A stretch of 64,000 bases of DNA from the NCBI RefSeq assembly GCF_013364235.1, contig NZ_CP054919.1, forward strand, positions 3,220,247-3,284,246, given 5' to 3'. Position 1 is the stretch's first letter. Each line of letters begins with the position of its first letter. A program made the translations under genes and the position numbers. The stretch is from Kitasatospora sp. NA04385. GTDB lineage: Bacteria; Actinomycetota; Actinomycetes; Streptomycetales; Streptomycetaceae. Positions 51,218 through 60,075 of the stretch are shown here, one piece after another. A model generated the notes under the pieces. The model was not told the origin of the DNA. It made no database searches and worked only from the letters and a program-made list of their open reading frames with translations.

Positions 51218-52837
51218 TCAACGCGCCTTGCGGCGCGAGCCGGGGCGGCGTTCGCTCGGCCGGTAGACCGGCTCGCCCGCCGCGGTGGCGGCGTCCCGGC
51301 GGGTGGCCCCGAAGTCGGCGAGCGCCTGGGCGAGCGCCGACGCGGACGGGGCCGGGGCCATCACGTCGACCCGCAGGCCGTGCTCCTCCGCCGTCTTGGC
51401 GGTGGCCGGGCCGATGCAGGCGATGACGGTCACGTTGTGCGGCTTGCCGGCGATGCCGACCAGGTTGCGGACGGTCGAGGACGAGGTGAAGAGCACCGCG
51501 TCGAAGCCGCCGCCCTTGATCGCCTCCCGGGTCTCGGCCGGCGGCGGCGAGGCGCGCACCGTCCGGTACGCGGTCACGTCGTCGACCTCCCAGCCGAGTT
51601 CGACCAGGCCGGCCACCAGGGTCTCGGTGGCGATGTCGGCGCGCGGCAGCAGCACCCGGTCGATCGGGTCGAACACCGGGTCGTACGGCGGCCAGTCCTC
51701 CAGCAGCCCGGCCGCGGACTGCTCGCCGGAGGGCACCAGGTCGGGCTTGACGCCGAAGTCGACCAGCGCCTGCGCGGTGGTCTCGCCGACCGCCGCGACC
51801 TTGATGCCGGCGAACGCCCGGGCGTCCAGGCCGTACTCCTCGAACTTCTCCCGGACGGCCTTGACGGCGTTGACCGAGGTGAAGGCGATCCACTCGTAGC
51901 GGCCGGTGACCAGGCCCTTGATGGCCCGCTCCATCTGCTGCGGGGTGCGCGGCGGCTCGACCGCGATGGTCGGCACCTCCTGCGGCACCGCGCCGTACGA
52001 GCGCAGTTGCTCGGACAGGCCGTGGGCCTGCTCCTTGGTGCGCGGCACGAGGACGTTCCAGCCGAACAGCGGCTTGGTCTCGAACCACGAGTGCGAGGCG
52101 CGGTGGGCGACCTGCTCGCCCACCACGGCTATCACCGAGGTCGCCGGGTCCACCGGGGCGGAGACCGGCGAGGGCAGCACCCGGGCGGCCTTCAGGTCGG
52201 CGGCGATGGCGGCCAGCGTGGAGGTGAAGGTGCGCTGCCGGGTGGTGGTGCCGGAGAGCGTCGCGGAGAGCGCCGCGTCGGGCTTGCGGCCGTGCGCCAC
52301 CAGCGAGTTGGCGGTCGCGGGCAGCTGGCCCAGGGTGGTGCGCACGACCAGGGTGGTCTCCGGCGCGCCCAGGTCGACGACCTGGCCGGCCAGCAGCGCC
52401 TCGGCGTCCACGAACCGGACGTCGGCGCCCTGGCCGCCGCGCAGCGGCACGCCCGCGTAGGCGGGCACGCCCACCGACTGGGCGACGCCGGGCACGACCT
52501 CGAACGGCACGCCGGCCTTGGCGCAGCGCAGCATCTCCTGGGCGGCGCAGCCGTCCAGGCCGGGGTCGCCGTCGACGGTGCGGACCAGGTGGCGGCCGGC
52601 CTTGACCGCGTCGGCGGCCAGGTCGGCGAGCTCCCGGCCGGCGTCGGCCGGGTCGATGACCTGGACGCCGCTGGGACAGTGGGTGCGGACCGCGGCGGCG
52701 GTCAGCGGGTCGGCGATCAGTACGTCGGCGGTGCCGAGCACGTCGACGGCGCGCAGGGTGAGCAGTCCGGGGTCGCCGGGGCCGGCGCCGAGGAAGGTGC
52801 AGCGCCCTGCGGGCGGGTGGAATCCGGCGGCGGTCAT
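51218..52837 (-). CDS. hemD: fused uroporphyrinogen-III methyltransferase/synthase (CobA-HemD type)
   Basis: Two-domain protein, 539 residues. The C-terminal half (from about residue 265; GWNVLVPRTKEQAHGLSEQL, FTSVNAVKAVREKFEEYGLD) is uroporphyrinogen-III synthase, which closes the tetrapyrrole ring. The N-terminal half is SUMT-like: GAGPGDPGLLTLRA and FEVVPGVAQSVGVPAYAGVPL are kept, but the central motif normally GGDPFVFGRGGEE reads VDGDPGLDGCAAQE, so methylation may be lost. It overlaps hemC by four bases. The C-terminus is a short Arg-rich tail. Confidence 0.9.
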   Translation of the reverse strand: MTAAGFHPPAGRCTFLGAGPGDPGLLTLRAVDVLGTADVLIADPLTAAAVRTHCPSGVQVIDPADAGRELADLAADAVKAGRHLVRTVDGDPGLDGCAAQEMLRCAKAGVPFEVVPGVAQSVGVPAYAGVPLRGGQGADVRFVDAEALLAGQVVDLGAPETTLVVRTTLGQLPATANSLVAHGRKPDAALSATLSGTTTRQRTFTSTLAAIAADLKAARVLPSPVSAPVDPATSVIAVVGEQVAHRASHSWFETKPLFGWNVLVPRTKEQAHGLSEQLRSYGAVPQEVPTIAVEPPRTPQQMERAIKGLVTGRYEWIAFTSVNAVKAVREKFEEYGLDARAFAGIKVAAVGETTAQALVDFGVKPDLVPSGEQSAAGLLEDWPPYDPVFDPIDRVLLPRADIATETLVAGLVELGWEVDDVTAYRTVRASPPPAETREAIKGGGFDAVLFTSSSTVRNLVGIAGKPHNVTVIACIGPATAKTAEEHGLRVDVMAPAPSASALAQALADFGATRRDAATAAGEPVYRPSERRPGSRRKAR

Positions 52838-53853
52838 CGGGCGCGCTCCCCCATCAGGTCGGCCGCTCCGGTGTCGAGCAGCCTGGTGGCCAGGGCGCGG
52901 CCCAGGGCCGCGGCCTGCTCCTCGGCGGTCTCGTCGGGGACGAGCGGGCCGGTGGCGGACATCTTGAGCAGTTCCACGCCGTCGGTGGTGCCGACCGCGC
53001 CGTTCAGGCGCAGTTCGGTGCCGGCCCAGGTCGCCAGCGCGGCGACCGGGGCGGAGCAGCCGGCCTCCAGGGTGGCGAGCAGGGCGCGTTCGGCGACCAC
53101 GGCGGCCCGGGTGGGGCGGTGGTCGAGCCGGGCCAGGACGGCGGCCAGGGTCGGGTCGACGCACTCGACGGCGAGCGCGCCCTGCCCGGGGGCGGGCAGC
53201 ATCAGCGCGGTGTCGAGGTGCTCGGTGATCTCGGCGGAGCGGCCGAGCCGGTTGAGTCCGGCGGTGGCCAGCACCACGGCGTCGAGTTCGCCGGAGGTGA
53301 CGTAGGTGATCCGGGTGTCCACGTTGCCGCGGATCGGCACGGTGTCCAGGTCGGCGCCGCGGGCGCGGGCCCAGGCGTTCAGCTGGGCCATCCGGCGCGG
53401 GGAGCCGGTGCCGACCCGGACGGTGCGGCCGCCGGCCCCGGCGACCAGCTCGGCCAGGGTCAGGCCGCCGCGGGCGACCAGCGCGTCCCGGACGTCCTCG
53501 CGCTCGGGGACGGCGGCCAGCAGCAGCCCGGGGGGGGCGGCGGTGGGCAGGTCCTTGAGCGAGTGGACGGCCAGGTCGATCCGGCCCTCCAGCAGGGCGT
53601 CGCGCAGGGCGGAGACGAACACCCCGGTGCCGCCGATCTGGGCCAGCGACTCGCGGGAGACGTCCCCGTAGGTGGTGATCTCGACCAGTTCCACCCGGCG
53701 GCCGGTGACCTTGGCCACCTCCTCGGCGACCATGCCCGACTGGGCCATGGCGAGGGCGCTGCGGCGGGTGCCGAGGCGCAGCGGCGTCACTGTCTCTTGA
53801 CCATTCATGAGGAGATCGTCCTGGTCGTGCTGGGGGGCTGACGGGGTGTTCAT
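52834..53853 (-). CDS. hemC: hydroxymethylbilane synthase (porphobilinogen deaminase)
   Basis: Polymerises four porphobilinogen units into hydroxymethylbilane, 339 residues. LGTRRSALAMAQ near the N-terminus, VHSLKDLPT with the catalytic Asp, GTGSPRRMAQL, and LEAGCSAPVA, whose Cys carries the dipyrromethane cofactor, are all present. The ATG at 53853 overlaps the hemA stop by four bases, and its own stop overlaps the hemD start by four, so hemA-hemC-hemD are translationally coupled. Confidence 0.95.
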   Translation of the reverse strand: MNTPSAPQHDQDDLLMNGQETVTPLRLGTRRSALAMAQSGMVAEEVAKVTGRRVELVEITTYGDVSRESLAQIGGTGVFVSALRDALLEGRIDLAVHSLKDLPTAAPPGLLLAAVPEREDVRDALVARGGLTLAELVAGAGGRTVRVGTGSPRRMAQLNAWARARGADLDTVPIRGNVDTRITYVTSGELDAVVLATAGLNRLGRSAEITEHLDTALMLPAPGQGALAVECVDPTLAAVLARLDHRPTRAAVVAERALLATLEAGCSAPVAALATWAGTELRLNGAVGTTDGVELLKMSATGPLVPDETAEEQAAALGRALATRLLDTGAADLMGERAR

Positions 53854-55295
53854 CTGGTTGCTCCGGCGGGCGGGACTGCTGCGGCCCGGTCGGTGGGGGC
53901 CGGGGGGACGGCGGCCTGGGCGGCGGGGATGCCGCCCGGCGGGATCGAGGACCCCGCCTGGGCGCCGATCGGGGTGCCGGAGACAGCGTGCACTGCCGCC
54001 GGGTCCAAGTCGAACAGTTCGCGCAGGGCTTCCGCGTAGGAGGCCCCGCCCGGTTCGGCGGCGAGCTGCTTGACCTTGACGGTGGGGGCGTGCAGCAGTT
54101 TGTCGACCACCCGGCGCACGGTCTGCGAGATCTCCGCGCTGGAGCGCTCGTCCAGGTCCGGCAGCCGGGAGGTGAGGCGGGCGAGCTCGCTGCTGACCAC
54201 CTCGGAGGCCATGGCGCGCAGGGCGACCACGGTCGGGGCGATCCGGGCGGCGCGCTGCGCCTGGCCGAAGGCGGTGACCTCGTCCGCGACGATGGTGGAG
54301 ACGGCGTCCACGTCGCCCGCGCCGGGGGTGGCGGCGTGCGCGTGCGAGAGGCTCTCCAGGTCGACCAGCAGGGCGCCGGCCAGGCCGTGCACGGCGTGGT
54401 CGACGTCCCGGGGCATGGCCAGGTCGAGGAAGGCCAGCGGGGAGGCGGCGCTACGGGCGGCCGTGTTTTCTCGACTCGCGCGCCGTACGGCGATGGCGGC
54501 GGCGGCCTCGGCGGCGTCGATGACGGTGCCGGCCGCGCCGGTGCAGGAGATCACCAGGTCGACGTCGGCGAGCGCCTGCGGGACCTTGGCGAAGTCCAGG
54601 GTGCGGGCGGCGCCGCCGAGGATCTCCACCAGCCGCTCGGCGCGGGCCGGGGTGCGGTTGGCGATCAGCAGGTCGGTGACGCCGGAGCGGACCAGGGTGG
54701 CGGCGGCCAGCGAGCTCATCGAGCCCGCGCCGACCACCAGGGCGCGCTTGCCGGCGATCGGGCCGGCCCCGGCGGCGACCTGCTCCAGGCCGAAGGTGAC
54801 CAGCGACTGGCCGGCCTTGTCGATGCCGGTCTCGCTGTGCGCGCGCTTGCCGACCCGCAGGGCCTGCTGGAACAGCTCGTTCAGGCCGCGGCCCGCGGTG
54901 TGCTCCTCCTGCGCCTTGGCCAGCGCGTCGCGCAGCTGGCCGAGGATCTGGCCCTCGCCGACGACCATCGAGTCCAGGCCGCAGGCCACCGAGAACAGGT
55001 GGTGGACGGCGCGGTCCTCGTAGTGCACGTACAGGTGGGGGGTGAGCTCGTCCAGGTCGACGCCGCTGTGCCCGGCGAGCAGCTGGGACAGCTCGGCGAC
55101 GCCCGCGTGGAACTTGTCCACGTCGGCGTACAGCTCGATCCGGTTGCAGGTGTTGACCAGCGCGGCCTCGCCGACGGTCGCCGAGGCGGCCGCGTCGTGC
55201 AGCAGCCTGGTCGGGGCCAGGCCGGTGAGCGCGGCGCGCTCCAGCACGCCGACCGGCGCGGTCCGGTGGCTCAGACCGACTACCAGAAGACTCAT
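53850..55295 (-). CDS. hemA: glutamyl-tRNA reductase
   Basis: First committed enzyme of the C5 haem route, reducing Glu-tRNA to glutamate-1-semialdehyde for HemL. It has 481 residues. The catalytic Cys50 lies in NTCNRIE; VVGEGQILGQL and the NADPH motif VVGAGSMSSLAAATL follow, then the C-terminal dimerisation helices (SAEISQTVRRVVDKLLHAPT). The last ~45 residues are a Pro/Ala-rich tail. It is the second gene of the Rex-controlled operon, 31 bp from the rex stop. Confidence 0.95.
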   Translation of the reverse strand: MSLLVVGLSHRTAPVGVLERAALTGLAPTRLLHDAAASATVGEAALVNTCNRIELYADVDKFHAGVAELSQLLAGHSGVDLDELTPHLYVHYEDRAVHHLFSVACGLDSMVVGEGQILGQLRDALAKAQEEHTAGRGLNELFQQALRVGKRAHSETGIDKAGQSLVTFGLEQVAAGAGPIAGKRALVVGAGSMSSLAAATLVRSGVTDLLIANRTPARAERLVEILGGAARTLDFAKVPQALADVDLVISCTGAAGTVIDAAEAAAAIAVRRASRENTAARSAASPLAFLDLAMPRDVDHAVHGLAGALLVDLESLSHAHAATPGAGDVDAVSTIVADEVTAFGQAQRAARIAPTVVALRAMASEVVSSELARLTSRLPDLDERSSAEISQTVRRVVDKLLHAPTVKVKQLAAEPGGASYAEALRELFDLDPAAVHAVSGTPIGAQAGSSIPPGGIPAAQAAVPPAPTDRAAAVPPAGATR

Positions 55296-55326
55296 GCCCC
55301 CACCTCGTCGTGACGGATGTGCGTGC

Positions 55327-56205
55327 TCACGCCGGCATCACCGCGGACAGGTCGTCGTCCGGGCCGCCCTTGGCGGCGGGCGCGGTCTTCGGCGGCGCGG
55401 TCTTCGCCTGCTCGGCCTTGCCGCCGGCGGCCCGGCGCAGCTTGGCCGCGGCGGCGCGGACCGGTCCGGGGGCGCGGTCGAGCACCGAGTCGCCCGCGGA
55501 CGGCTCGTCGCCGGCCTTGCGCTGCTCGTGGAAGGCGAGGATCTGGAGCTCTATCGAGAGGTCGACCTTGCGCACGTCCACGCCGTCGGGCACGGTCAGC
55601 ACGGTCGGGGCGAAGTTCAGGATGCTGGTCACGCCGGCCTCCACCAGCCGGTCGCAGACCTGCTGGGCGGCGCCGGGCGGGGTGGTGATCACGCCGATCG
55701 AGACCTGCTGGGTGGCGACGATCTCCTCCAGCTCGTCCATGTGCCGCACGGGCAGGCCCGCGGCGGTGCTGCCGACCACGTTGGGGTCGGCGTCCAGCAG
55801 CGCGGCCACCCGGAAGCCCCGGGAGGCGAAGCCGCCGTAGTTGGCGAGGGCGTGGCCCAGGTTGCCGATGCCGACGATGACGACCGGCCAGTCCTGGGTG
55901 AGGCCCAGCTCGCGGGAGATCTGGTAGACGAGGTACTCCACGTCGTACCCGACGCCGCGGGTGCCGTAGGAGCCCAGGTAGGAGAAGTCCTTGCGGAGCT
56001 TCGCGGAGTTCACCCCGGCCGCGGCGGCCAGTTCCTCGGAGGAGACGGTGGGGACCGAGCGCTCGGAGAGCGCGGTCAGCGCCCGCAGGTAGAGCGGGAG
56101 GCGGGCGACGGTCGCCTCCGGGATGCCCCGCGCACGCGAGGGCCTGCGCGCGGCGCCCTGGTCGGGCGTCTGCGAACTGCTGGGTGAGGGTCGGCCGATT
56201 GCCAC
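55327..56205 (-). CDS. rex: redox-sensing transcriptional repressor Rex
   Basis: Senses the NADH/NAD ratio: NADH releases it from DNA when respiration slows. It has 292 residues. An N-terminal winged helix (RLPLYLRALTALSE, SSEELAAAAGVNSAKLRKD) is followed by a Rossmann domain with IVGIGNLGHALANYGGF and the NAD-binding C-terminal region. The final ~50 residues are an Ala/Lys/Pro-rich tail absent from shorter Rex proteins. The GTG at 56205 has AGGAG upstream. As in S. coelicolor it heads hemACD, and a Rex operator lies 46 bp before it. Confidence 0.95.
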   Translation of the reverse strand: MAIGRPSPSSSQTPDQGAARRPSRARGIPEATVARLPLYLRALTALSERSVPTVSSEELAAAAGVNSAKLRKDFSYLGSYGTRGVGYDVEYLVYQISRELGLTQDWPVVIVGIGNLGHALANYGGFASRGFRVAALLDADPNVVGSTAAGLPVRHMDELEEIVATQQVSIGVITTPPGAAQQVCDRLVEAGVTSILNFAPTVLTVPDGVDVRKVDLSIELQILAFHEQRKAGDEPSAGDSVLDRAPGPVRAAAAKLRRAAGGKAEQAKTAPPKTAPAAKGGPDDDLSAVMPA

Positions 56206-56251
56206 GTTGCTCCTGCGGGTGAAGCTGGGCTTGGACCGCCAGGCTATGCGT

Positions 56252-56269
56252 TTGTGAACGTGTGCACAA
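56252..56269. promoter_or_regulatory. Rex operator (ROP) upstream of rex-hemACD
   Basis: TTGTGAACGTGTGCACAA closely fits the ROP pattern TGTGAACGCGTTCACA: the left half-site is intact and the right one has one change. Placed upstream of rex, it implies autoregulation of rex and redox control of haem synthesis. Confidence 0.85.
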
Positions 56270-56306
56270 AGATGGTGCCCGATTTGTCCCCGAACAGTGA
56301 CACGCA

Positions 56307-56981
56307 TCACTCGTAACCCGCCGAGCCGATCAGCGCCCGCGGGCCCTCCACCCCGGCCGGCCAGGGGCCCAGCGGCGCCACCCGGCGCCGCAGCGGGACG
56401 CCGCCCCGGGAGCGCTCCGAGCGGGCCGGGGCCAGCCGCGGCCACGGCACCGCCGGCCGGGCCGGCAGCCGCTCCTCGGGGCAGCCCGTCCGGCGGCAGT
56501 GCCGCAGCAGCTCCACCGTCGCCAGCGCGTCCCCCAGCGCGGTGTGCGCCGGGAACCAGCCCAGGCCGGCCGCGTCCACGCACGCGGACAGCCCGAAACC
56601 GCCCGCCTCGGGCAGCAGCCGGCGGGCCATCCGCATCGTGCACAGCAGCGGCACGGGCGGCAGCGCCACCCCGATCCGGGCGAACTCGCGCTCCAGGAAC
56701 GACCGGTCGCAGGTCACGTGGTGGCCCACCAGCACCCGGCCGGCCAGCAGCTCCAGCAGCCAGGGCGCGATCTGCCGGAACCTGGGCGCCCCGAGGACGT
56801 CCTCCTGCGCTATCCCGTGCACGTGCGTCGGCCCGACCGGGCCGCCCGGGTCCACCAGCGTCGCGAACTCGCGCTCGATCCGCAGCCCGGCGTCCAACTG
56901 CACCACGGCGACCTCGACCACCCGGTGGCGCCAGGGGCTACGACCGGTGGCCTCGACGTCGACGACGGCGTAGCCGCTCAT
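56307..56981 (-). CDS. 3'-5' exonuclease (DnaQ-like DEDDh)
   Basis: A 224-residue nuclease of the DNA polymerase III epsilon-like fold. Exo I is VVDVEATG (Asp and Glu metal ligands), Exo II HHVTCDRSFLEREF with Asp, and Exo III HTALGDALATVELL with His and Asp. The last ~45 residues are Arg/Pro-rich. The ATG at 56981 has GAGGAGGG upstream; the frame is open to 57071 with no gene-like content. It lies upstream of rex, on the same strand, across a gap that holds the Rex operator. Confidence 0.87.
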   Translation of the reverse strand: MSGYAVVDVEATGRSPWRHRVVEVAVVQLDAGLRIEREFATLVDPGGPVGPTHVHGIAQEDVLGAPRFRQIAPWLLELLAGRVLVGHHVTCDRSFLEREFARIGVALPPVPLLCTMRMARRLLPEAGGFGLSACVDAAGLGWFPAHTALGDALATVELLRHCRRTGCPEERLPARPAVPWPRLAPARSERSRGGVPLRRRVAPLGPWPAGVEGPRALIGSAGYE

Positions 56982-57143
56982 CGCGCCCTCCTCATGCACA
57001 GCCCCCGGCGGACACGGAAAACCGTTCGATCGTAAGCCGAGAAGCGGGCGAACTCCTAGGGCGATCTTCATCGAACGTTCACGAAGCAGTGCTGCGGCGG
57101 AGGGCGCGGCCGGGGCCCGGGAGGCGGCGGGCCCCGCGGGGGC

Positions 57144-57416
57144 TCAGGCGCCGAGCGCCTTGCGCAGGCGGCCCTCGTCGACCCGCCAGAAGTCGTGCTG
57201 GCGGCCGTCGACCAGGGTCACCGGGATCTGCTCGGCGTACTCCGCGTACAGGGCCGGGTCCTGGAGGATGTCCTTCTCCTCGAAGGAGGCGCCGAGGTCG
57301 GCGGTGACCTTGAGGATCACCGCCCGCGCGTCCTCGCACAGGTGGCAGCCGGGCTTGCCGATCAGGGTGACGGTGGTCTCGGCGGGGTTCTTCTTCGCGC
57401 GTCGCAACAGGCTCAC
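57144..57416 (-). CDS. glutaredoxin family protein
   Basis: Thiol-disulfide oxidoreductase of about 90 residues with thioredoxin fold (DUF836/glutaredoxin-like). TVTLIGKPGCHLCEDARAV holds the CxxC active site (CHLC), and the cis-proline is in EQIPVTLVDG. The GTG at 57416 gives the usual family start; an in-frame GTG at 57443 adds nine residues. It is 84 bp from the divergent HAD phosphatase gene. Its place between rex and bldN repeats the S. coelicolor gene order, as far as I recall. Confidence 0.85.
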   Translation of the reverse strand: MSLLRRAKKNPAETTVTLIGKPGCHLCEDARAVILKVTADLGASFEEKDILQDPALYAEYAEQIPVTLVDGRQHDFWRVDEGRLRKALGA

Positions 57417-57499
57417 CGGTTCATTGTGCCGCCGCCCGTTCACTGCCCCGGCACTCCGCCGACACGGGGTCGGACGGCCGCGCTGACTATGCTCGTCGC

Positions 57500-58423
57500 A
57501 TGGCAGCGCTGCGAAGGCTCACCCGGTCGAGGCGTTCCACCGACGACCGGACCGTCCTGGCGGGGGAGGCCGCGGCCGACGCCGCCGAGGCCCGGCTCGC
57601 GCCGGACGGCCCCGGGGCGCCGGAGGGGGACCACACGCCGGTGCCCGGGGACGTCCGGGCCGCCGCCTTCTTCGACTGCGACAACACCATCCTGCGCGGG
57701 GCGGCGATCTTCTACCTCGGGGTCGGCCTGTACCGGCGGCGCTTCTTCTCCCGCCGCGACCTGGCCCGCTTCGCCTGGCAGCAGGCCGCCTTCCGGCTGC
57801 GCGGCGCGGAGAACCCGGAGCACATCGCCGACGCCCGGGACAGCGCGCTGGGCCTGGTCGCCGGCAAGCGCACCGCGGACCTGGAGCGGATCTGCGAGGA
57901 GATCTTCGAACCCGTGCTGGCCGAGAAGGTCTGGCCCGGGACGCGGGCCCTGGTGCAGATGCACCTGGACGCCGGGCAGCGGGTGTGGCTGGTGACGGCC
58001 GCCCCGCAGGAGGTGGCCCGGCTGATCGCCCGCCGGCTGGGCATGACCGGCGCGCTCGGCACCGTCGCCGAGACCCGGGACGGCGAGTACACCGGCCGGC
58101 TGGTCGGCGGGATGCTGCACGGCCCGGCGAAGGCGGCCGCGGTGCAGGCGCTGGCCCGGCGCGAGCAGCTGGACCTGGCGCGCTGCGCGGCGTTCAGCGA
58201 CTCCGCCAACGACATCCCGATGCTGAGCCTGGTCGGCCACCCGTACGTGATCAACCCGGACGGGGCGCTGCGCCGGCACGCGCGGGCGATGGGCTGGCGG
58301 GTGCGGGACTTCCGCACCGGGCGCAAGGCGGCCCGGATCGGCGTCCCGGCGGCGGCCGGTCTCGGCGTGCTGGCGGGGGCGGCCGCGGCGGCGGTCGCGG
58401 TGCACCGGCGGCAGCGCGCCTGA
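57500..58423 (+). CDS. HAD-IB family hydrolase (SerB-like)
   Basis: Phosphatase of the haloacid dehalogenase superfamily, 307 residues. Motif I is FFDCDNTIL with Asp59 and Asp61, motif II VWLVTAAPQE, motif III HGPAKAAAVQ with Lys and motif IV FSDSANDIPML. The first ~50 residues are a hydrophilic extension, and a hydrophobic segment near the C-terminus (PAAAGLGVLAGAAAAAVAV) may anchor it to the membrane. Relatives include phosphoserine phosphatases and lysophospholipid-related HAD enzymes. It precedes bldN, as in Streptomyces genomes. Confidence 0.87.
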   Translation: MAALRRLTRSRRSTDDRTVLAGEAAADAAEARLAPDGPGAPEGDHTPVPGDVRAAAFFDCDNTILRGAAIFYLGVGLYRRRFFSRRDLARFAWQQAAFRLRGAENPEHIADARDSALGLVAGKRTADLERICEEIFEPVLAEKVWPGTRALVQMHLDAGQRVWLVTAAPQEVARLIARRLGMTGALGTVAETRDGEYTGRLVGGMLHGPAKAAAVQALARREQLDLARCAAFSDSANDIPMLSLVGHPYVINPDGALRRHARAMGWRVRDFRTGRKAARIGVPAAAGLGVLAGAAAAAVAVHRRQRA

Positions 58424-58882
58424 CCCCGGGGCGGCGCCGAGGCGTCAATCCGGCGCCGCCGACACGCCCGCCCGCGGGTAGTCGTGCACGTCAGCGGGGG
58501 TGAACCCGTCCGGGGCGGCGGGTGGTTCGAGAACGTCCGGCTGTGACCGGAACTGATCGTTCGCCAGTCGGCCAAAGTCATGGGTTGGGACCGTGGATAG
58601 CGGGGAAACCGGGCCCGCGCACCGGTGTTCGGTCACCTGATGTGCACAAGTGGTCACATTGAGCCGGGTGGATGGCGTCAACTCCGGTCACCGACAGGTG
58701 AATATGCGCAAGAAGTGGACCTCAACCGACCACTTCGACCACGCGGTGTAGCTGTCATTGCACAAAGCGTTATTCTCTCCTGGATGCACCCCACCCGAAC
58801 GTCCCCGTGACGGGTGGCCAGTGCGGCGTGCTCTCCGCACAGGCGGAGGTGATCCGTCCACAGTTCTGCCTCTGGGAGTCCC
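58424..58882. other. long intergenic region upstream of bldN
   Basis: 459 bp with no gene; less GC-rich from about 58550 to 58800, as expected for a regulated promoter. A palindrome-like TCAC-N6-GTGA lies at 58688-58701. I cannot assign the bldN promoter. Confidence 0.4.
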
Positions 58883-59772
58883 GTGTACCCACCCGTCCGG
58901 AACGACGCGCCAGCCACCTCCCGCCCGTCGACCGCCACTCTGCGCCGCGGTGTGCGCCTGGAACGGCTGTGGGCCGCGATCCGCGAGTTCGAACTGACCG
59001 TGCCGCAGCCCGCGGTGGCCGGTCCCGCGTTCGCCGCGCCCTCGTTCGCCGCCACCGCGCCCGCCGCGTTCGCCGCGCCGCTGCGGCGCTCGACCACCAC
59101 CGGGTCCGCCACCGGCCCGGCCGCCGGCAACACCCGGCCGGCGGGGCGCGCGGCCGCACCGTGCCCGCCCCCGGCACCCGCGGCCGGGCCCGCAGCGCCC
59201 CCGCGGGCCCCGGCTACGACACCGAGCACAACCCGGTGGTGGAGCTGGTCGAGCGGGCCCAGAACGGCGAGAGCGAGGCCTTCGGGCGGCTCTACGACCA
59301 CTACGCCGACACCGTGTACCGGTACATCTACTACCGGGTCGGCAGCCGGGCCACCGCCGAGGACCTGACCAGCGAGACCTTCCTGCGCGCGCTGCGCCGG
59401 ATCGGCACCTTCACCTGGCAGGGCCGCGACTTCGGCGCCTGGCTGGTGACCATCGCCCGCAACCTGGTGGCCGACCACTTCAAGTCCAGCCGGTTCCGGC
59501 TGGAGGTCACCACCGGCGAGATGCTGGACTCCAACGAGTGCGAGCGCAGCCCCGAGGAGTCGGTGCTGGAGTCGCTCTCCAACGCCGCCCTGCTGGACGC
59601 GGTGCGCCGGCTCAACCCGCAGCAGCAGGAGTGCGTCACGCTGCGCTTCCTGCAGGGCCTCTCGGTCGCCGAGACGGCCCGGATCATGGGCAAGAACGAG
59701 GGCGCCATCAAGACGCTGCAGTACCGGGCGGTGCGCACGCTGGCCCGCCTGCTGCCGCCGGACGCCAGGTGA
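58883..59772 (+). CDS. bldN: developmental ECF sigma factor BldN (one frameshift in the given sequence)
   Basis: Sigma factor that activates chaplin, rodlin and bldM genes in Streptomyces. Regions 2 and 4 are very close to the known protein: VELVERAQNGESEAFGRLYD, LRRIGTFTWQGRDFGAWLV, NPQQQECVTLRFLQGLSVAE. The N-terminus MYPPV, with the long Ala/Pro-rich pro-sequence, starts at GTG 58883 (GGGAG upstream) but lies one frame off the sigma domain; one base is missing somewhere in 59120-59215, a run of short G/C homopolymers. Corrected length is about 296 residues. The sigma-domain frame alone is open from 58807. Confidence 0.88.
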
Positions 59773-59913
59773 TCCGCCGACCGTGGACGCGACAGCCCAC
59801 AGACCGTCGCCGCCGCCCCCGGCGGCCGACGGACCGTCAACCCGCCCCCGGCACACGCACGTCCGGGTGACGGAGCGGTCATCTGCTCTGCTTAATACGC
59901 CAGGGGGGTCGTG

Positions 59914-59942
59914 CGTAACCGACTCCCGACACCGCTCGTTGG
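59914..59942 (+). promoter_or_regulatory. candidate sigma-BldN promoter of rsbN
   Basis: CGTAAC-N17-CGTTGG resembles the sigma-BldN pattern with one extra spacer base. Located in the 303-bp gap between bldN and rsbN (59773-60075), 134 bp before the rsbN start. In Streptomyces rsbN is reported to have its own BldN-dependent promoter. Confidence 0.5.
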
Positions 59943-60075
59943 CCAGCGTGCAATCCGCCACCGGGCCCGCAGTCAAGTGGGAACTCGAACTGTCACCCGA
60001 TGGTGTGGTTTCGGCCCGTCGGGACAACCAACCTGCGGGCCACGGTGTCGAAAACGACGAAGGGAGGTGTGGCCC

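Noticed and set aside
58688-58701. BldD-type operator (TCAC-N6-GTGA) upstream of bldN
   Set aside because: The known BldD pattern has a five-base centre; this has six, and the inner bases do not match.
58807-58882. Alternative bldN start at 58807 in the sigma-domain frame
   Set aside because: The residues encoded do not resemble the BldN N-terminus, whereas MYPPV at 58883 in the next frame does and has a ribosome-binding site.
59937-60075. Upstream start for rsbN in the frame open from 59911
   Set aside because: The extra residues are basic low-complexity sequence across the promoter; GTG 60076 has a strong ribosome-binding site.
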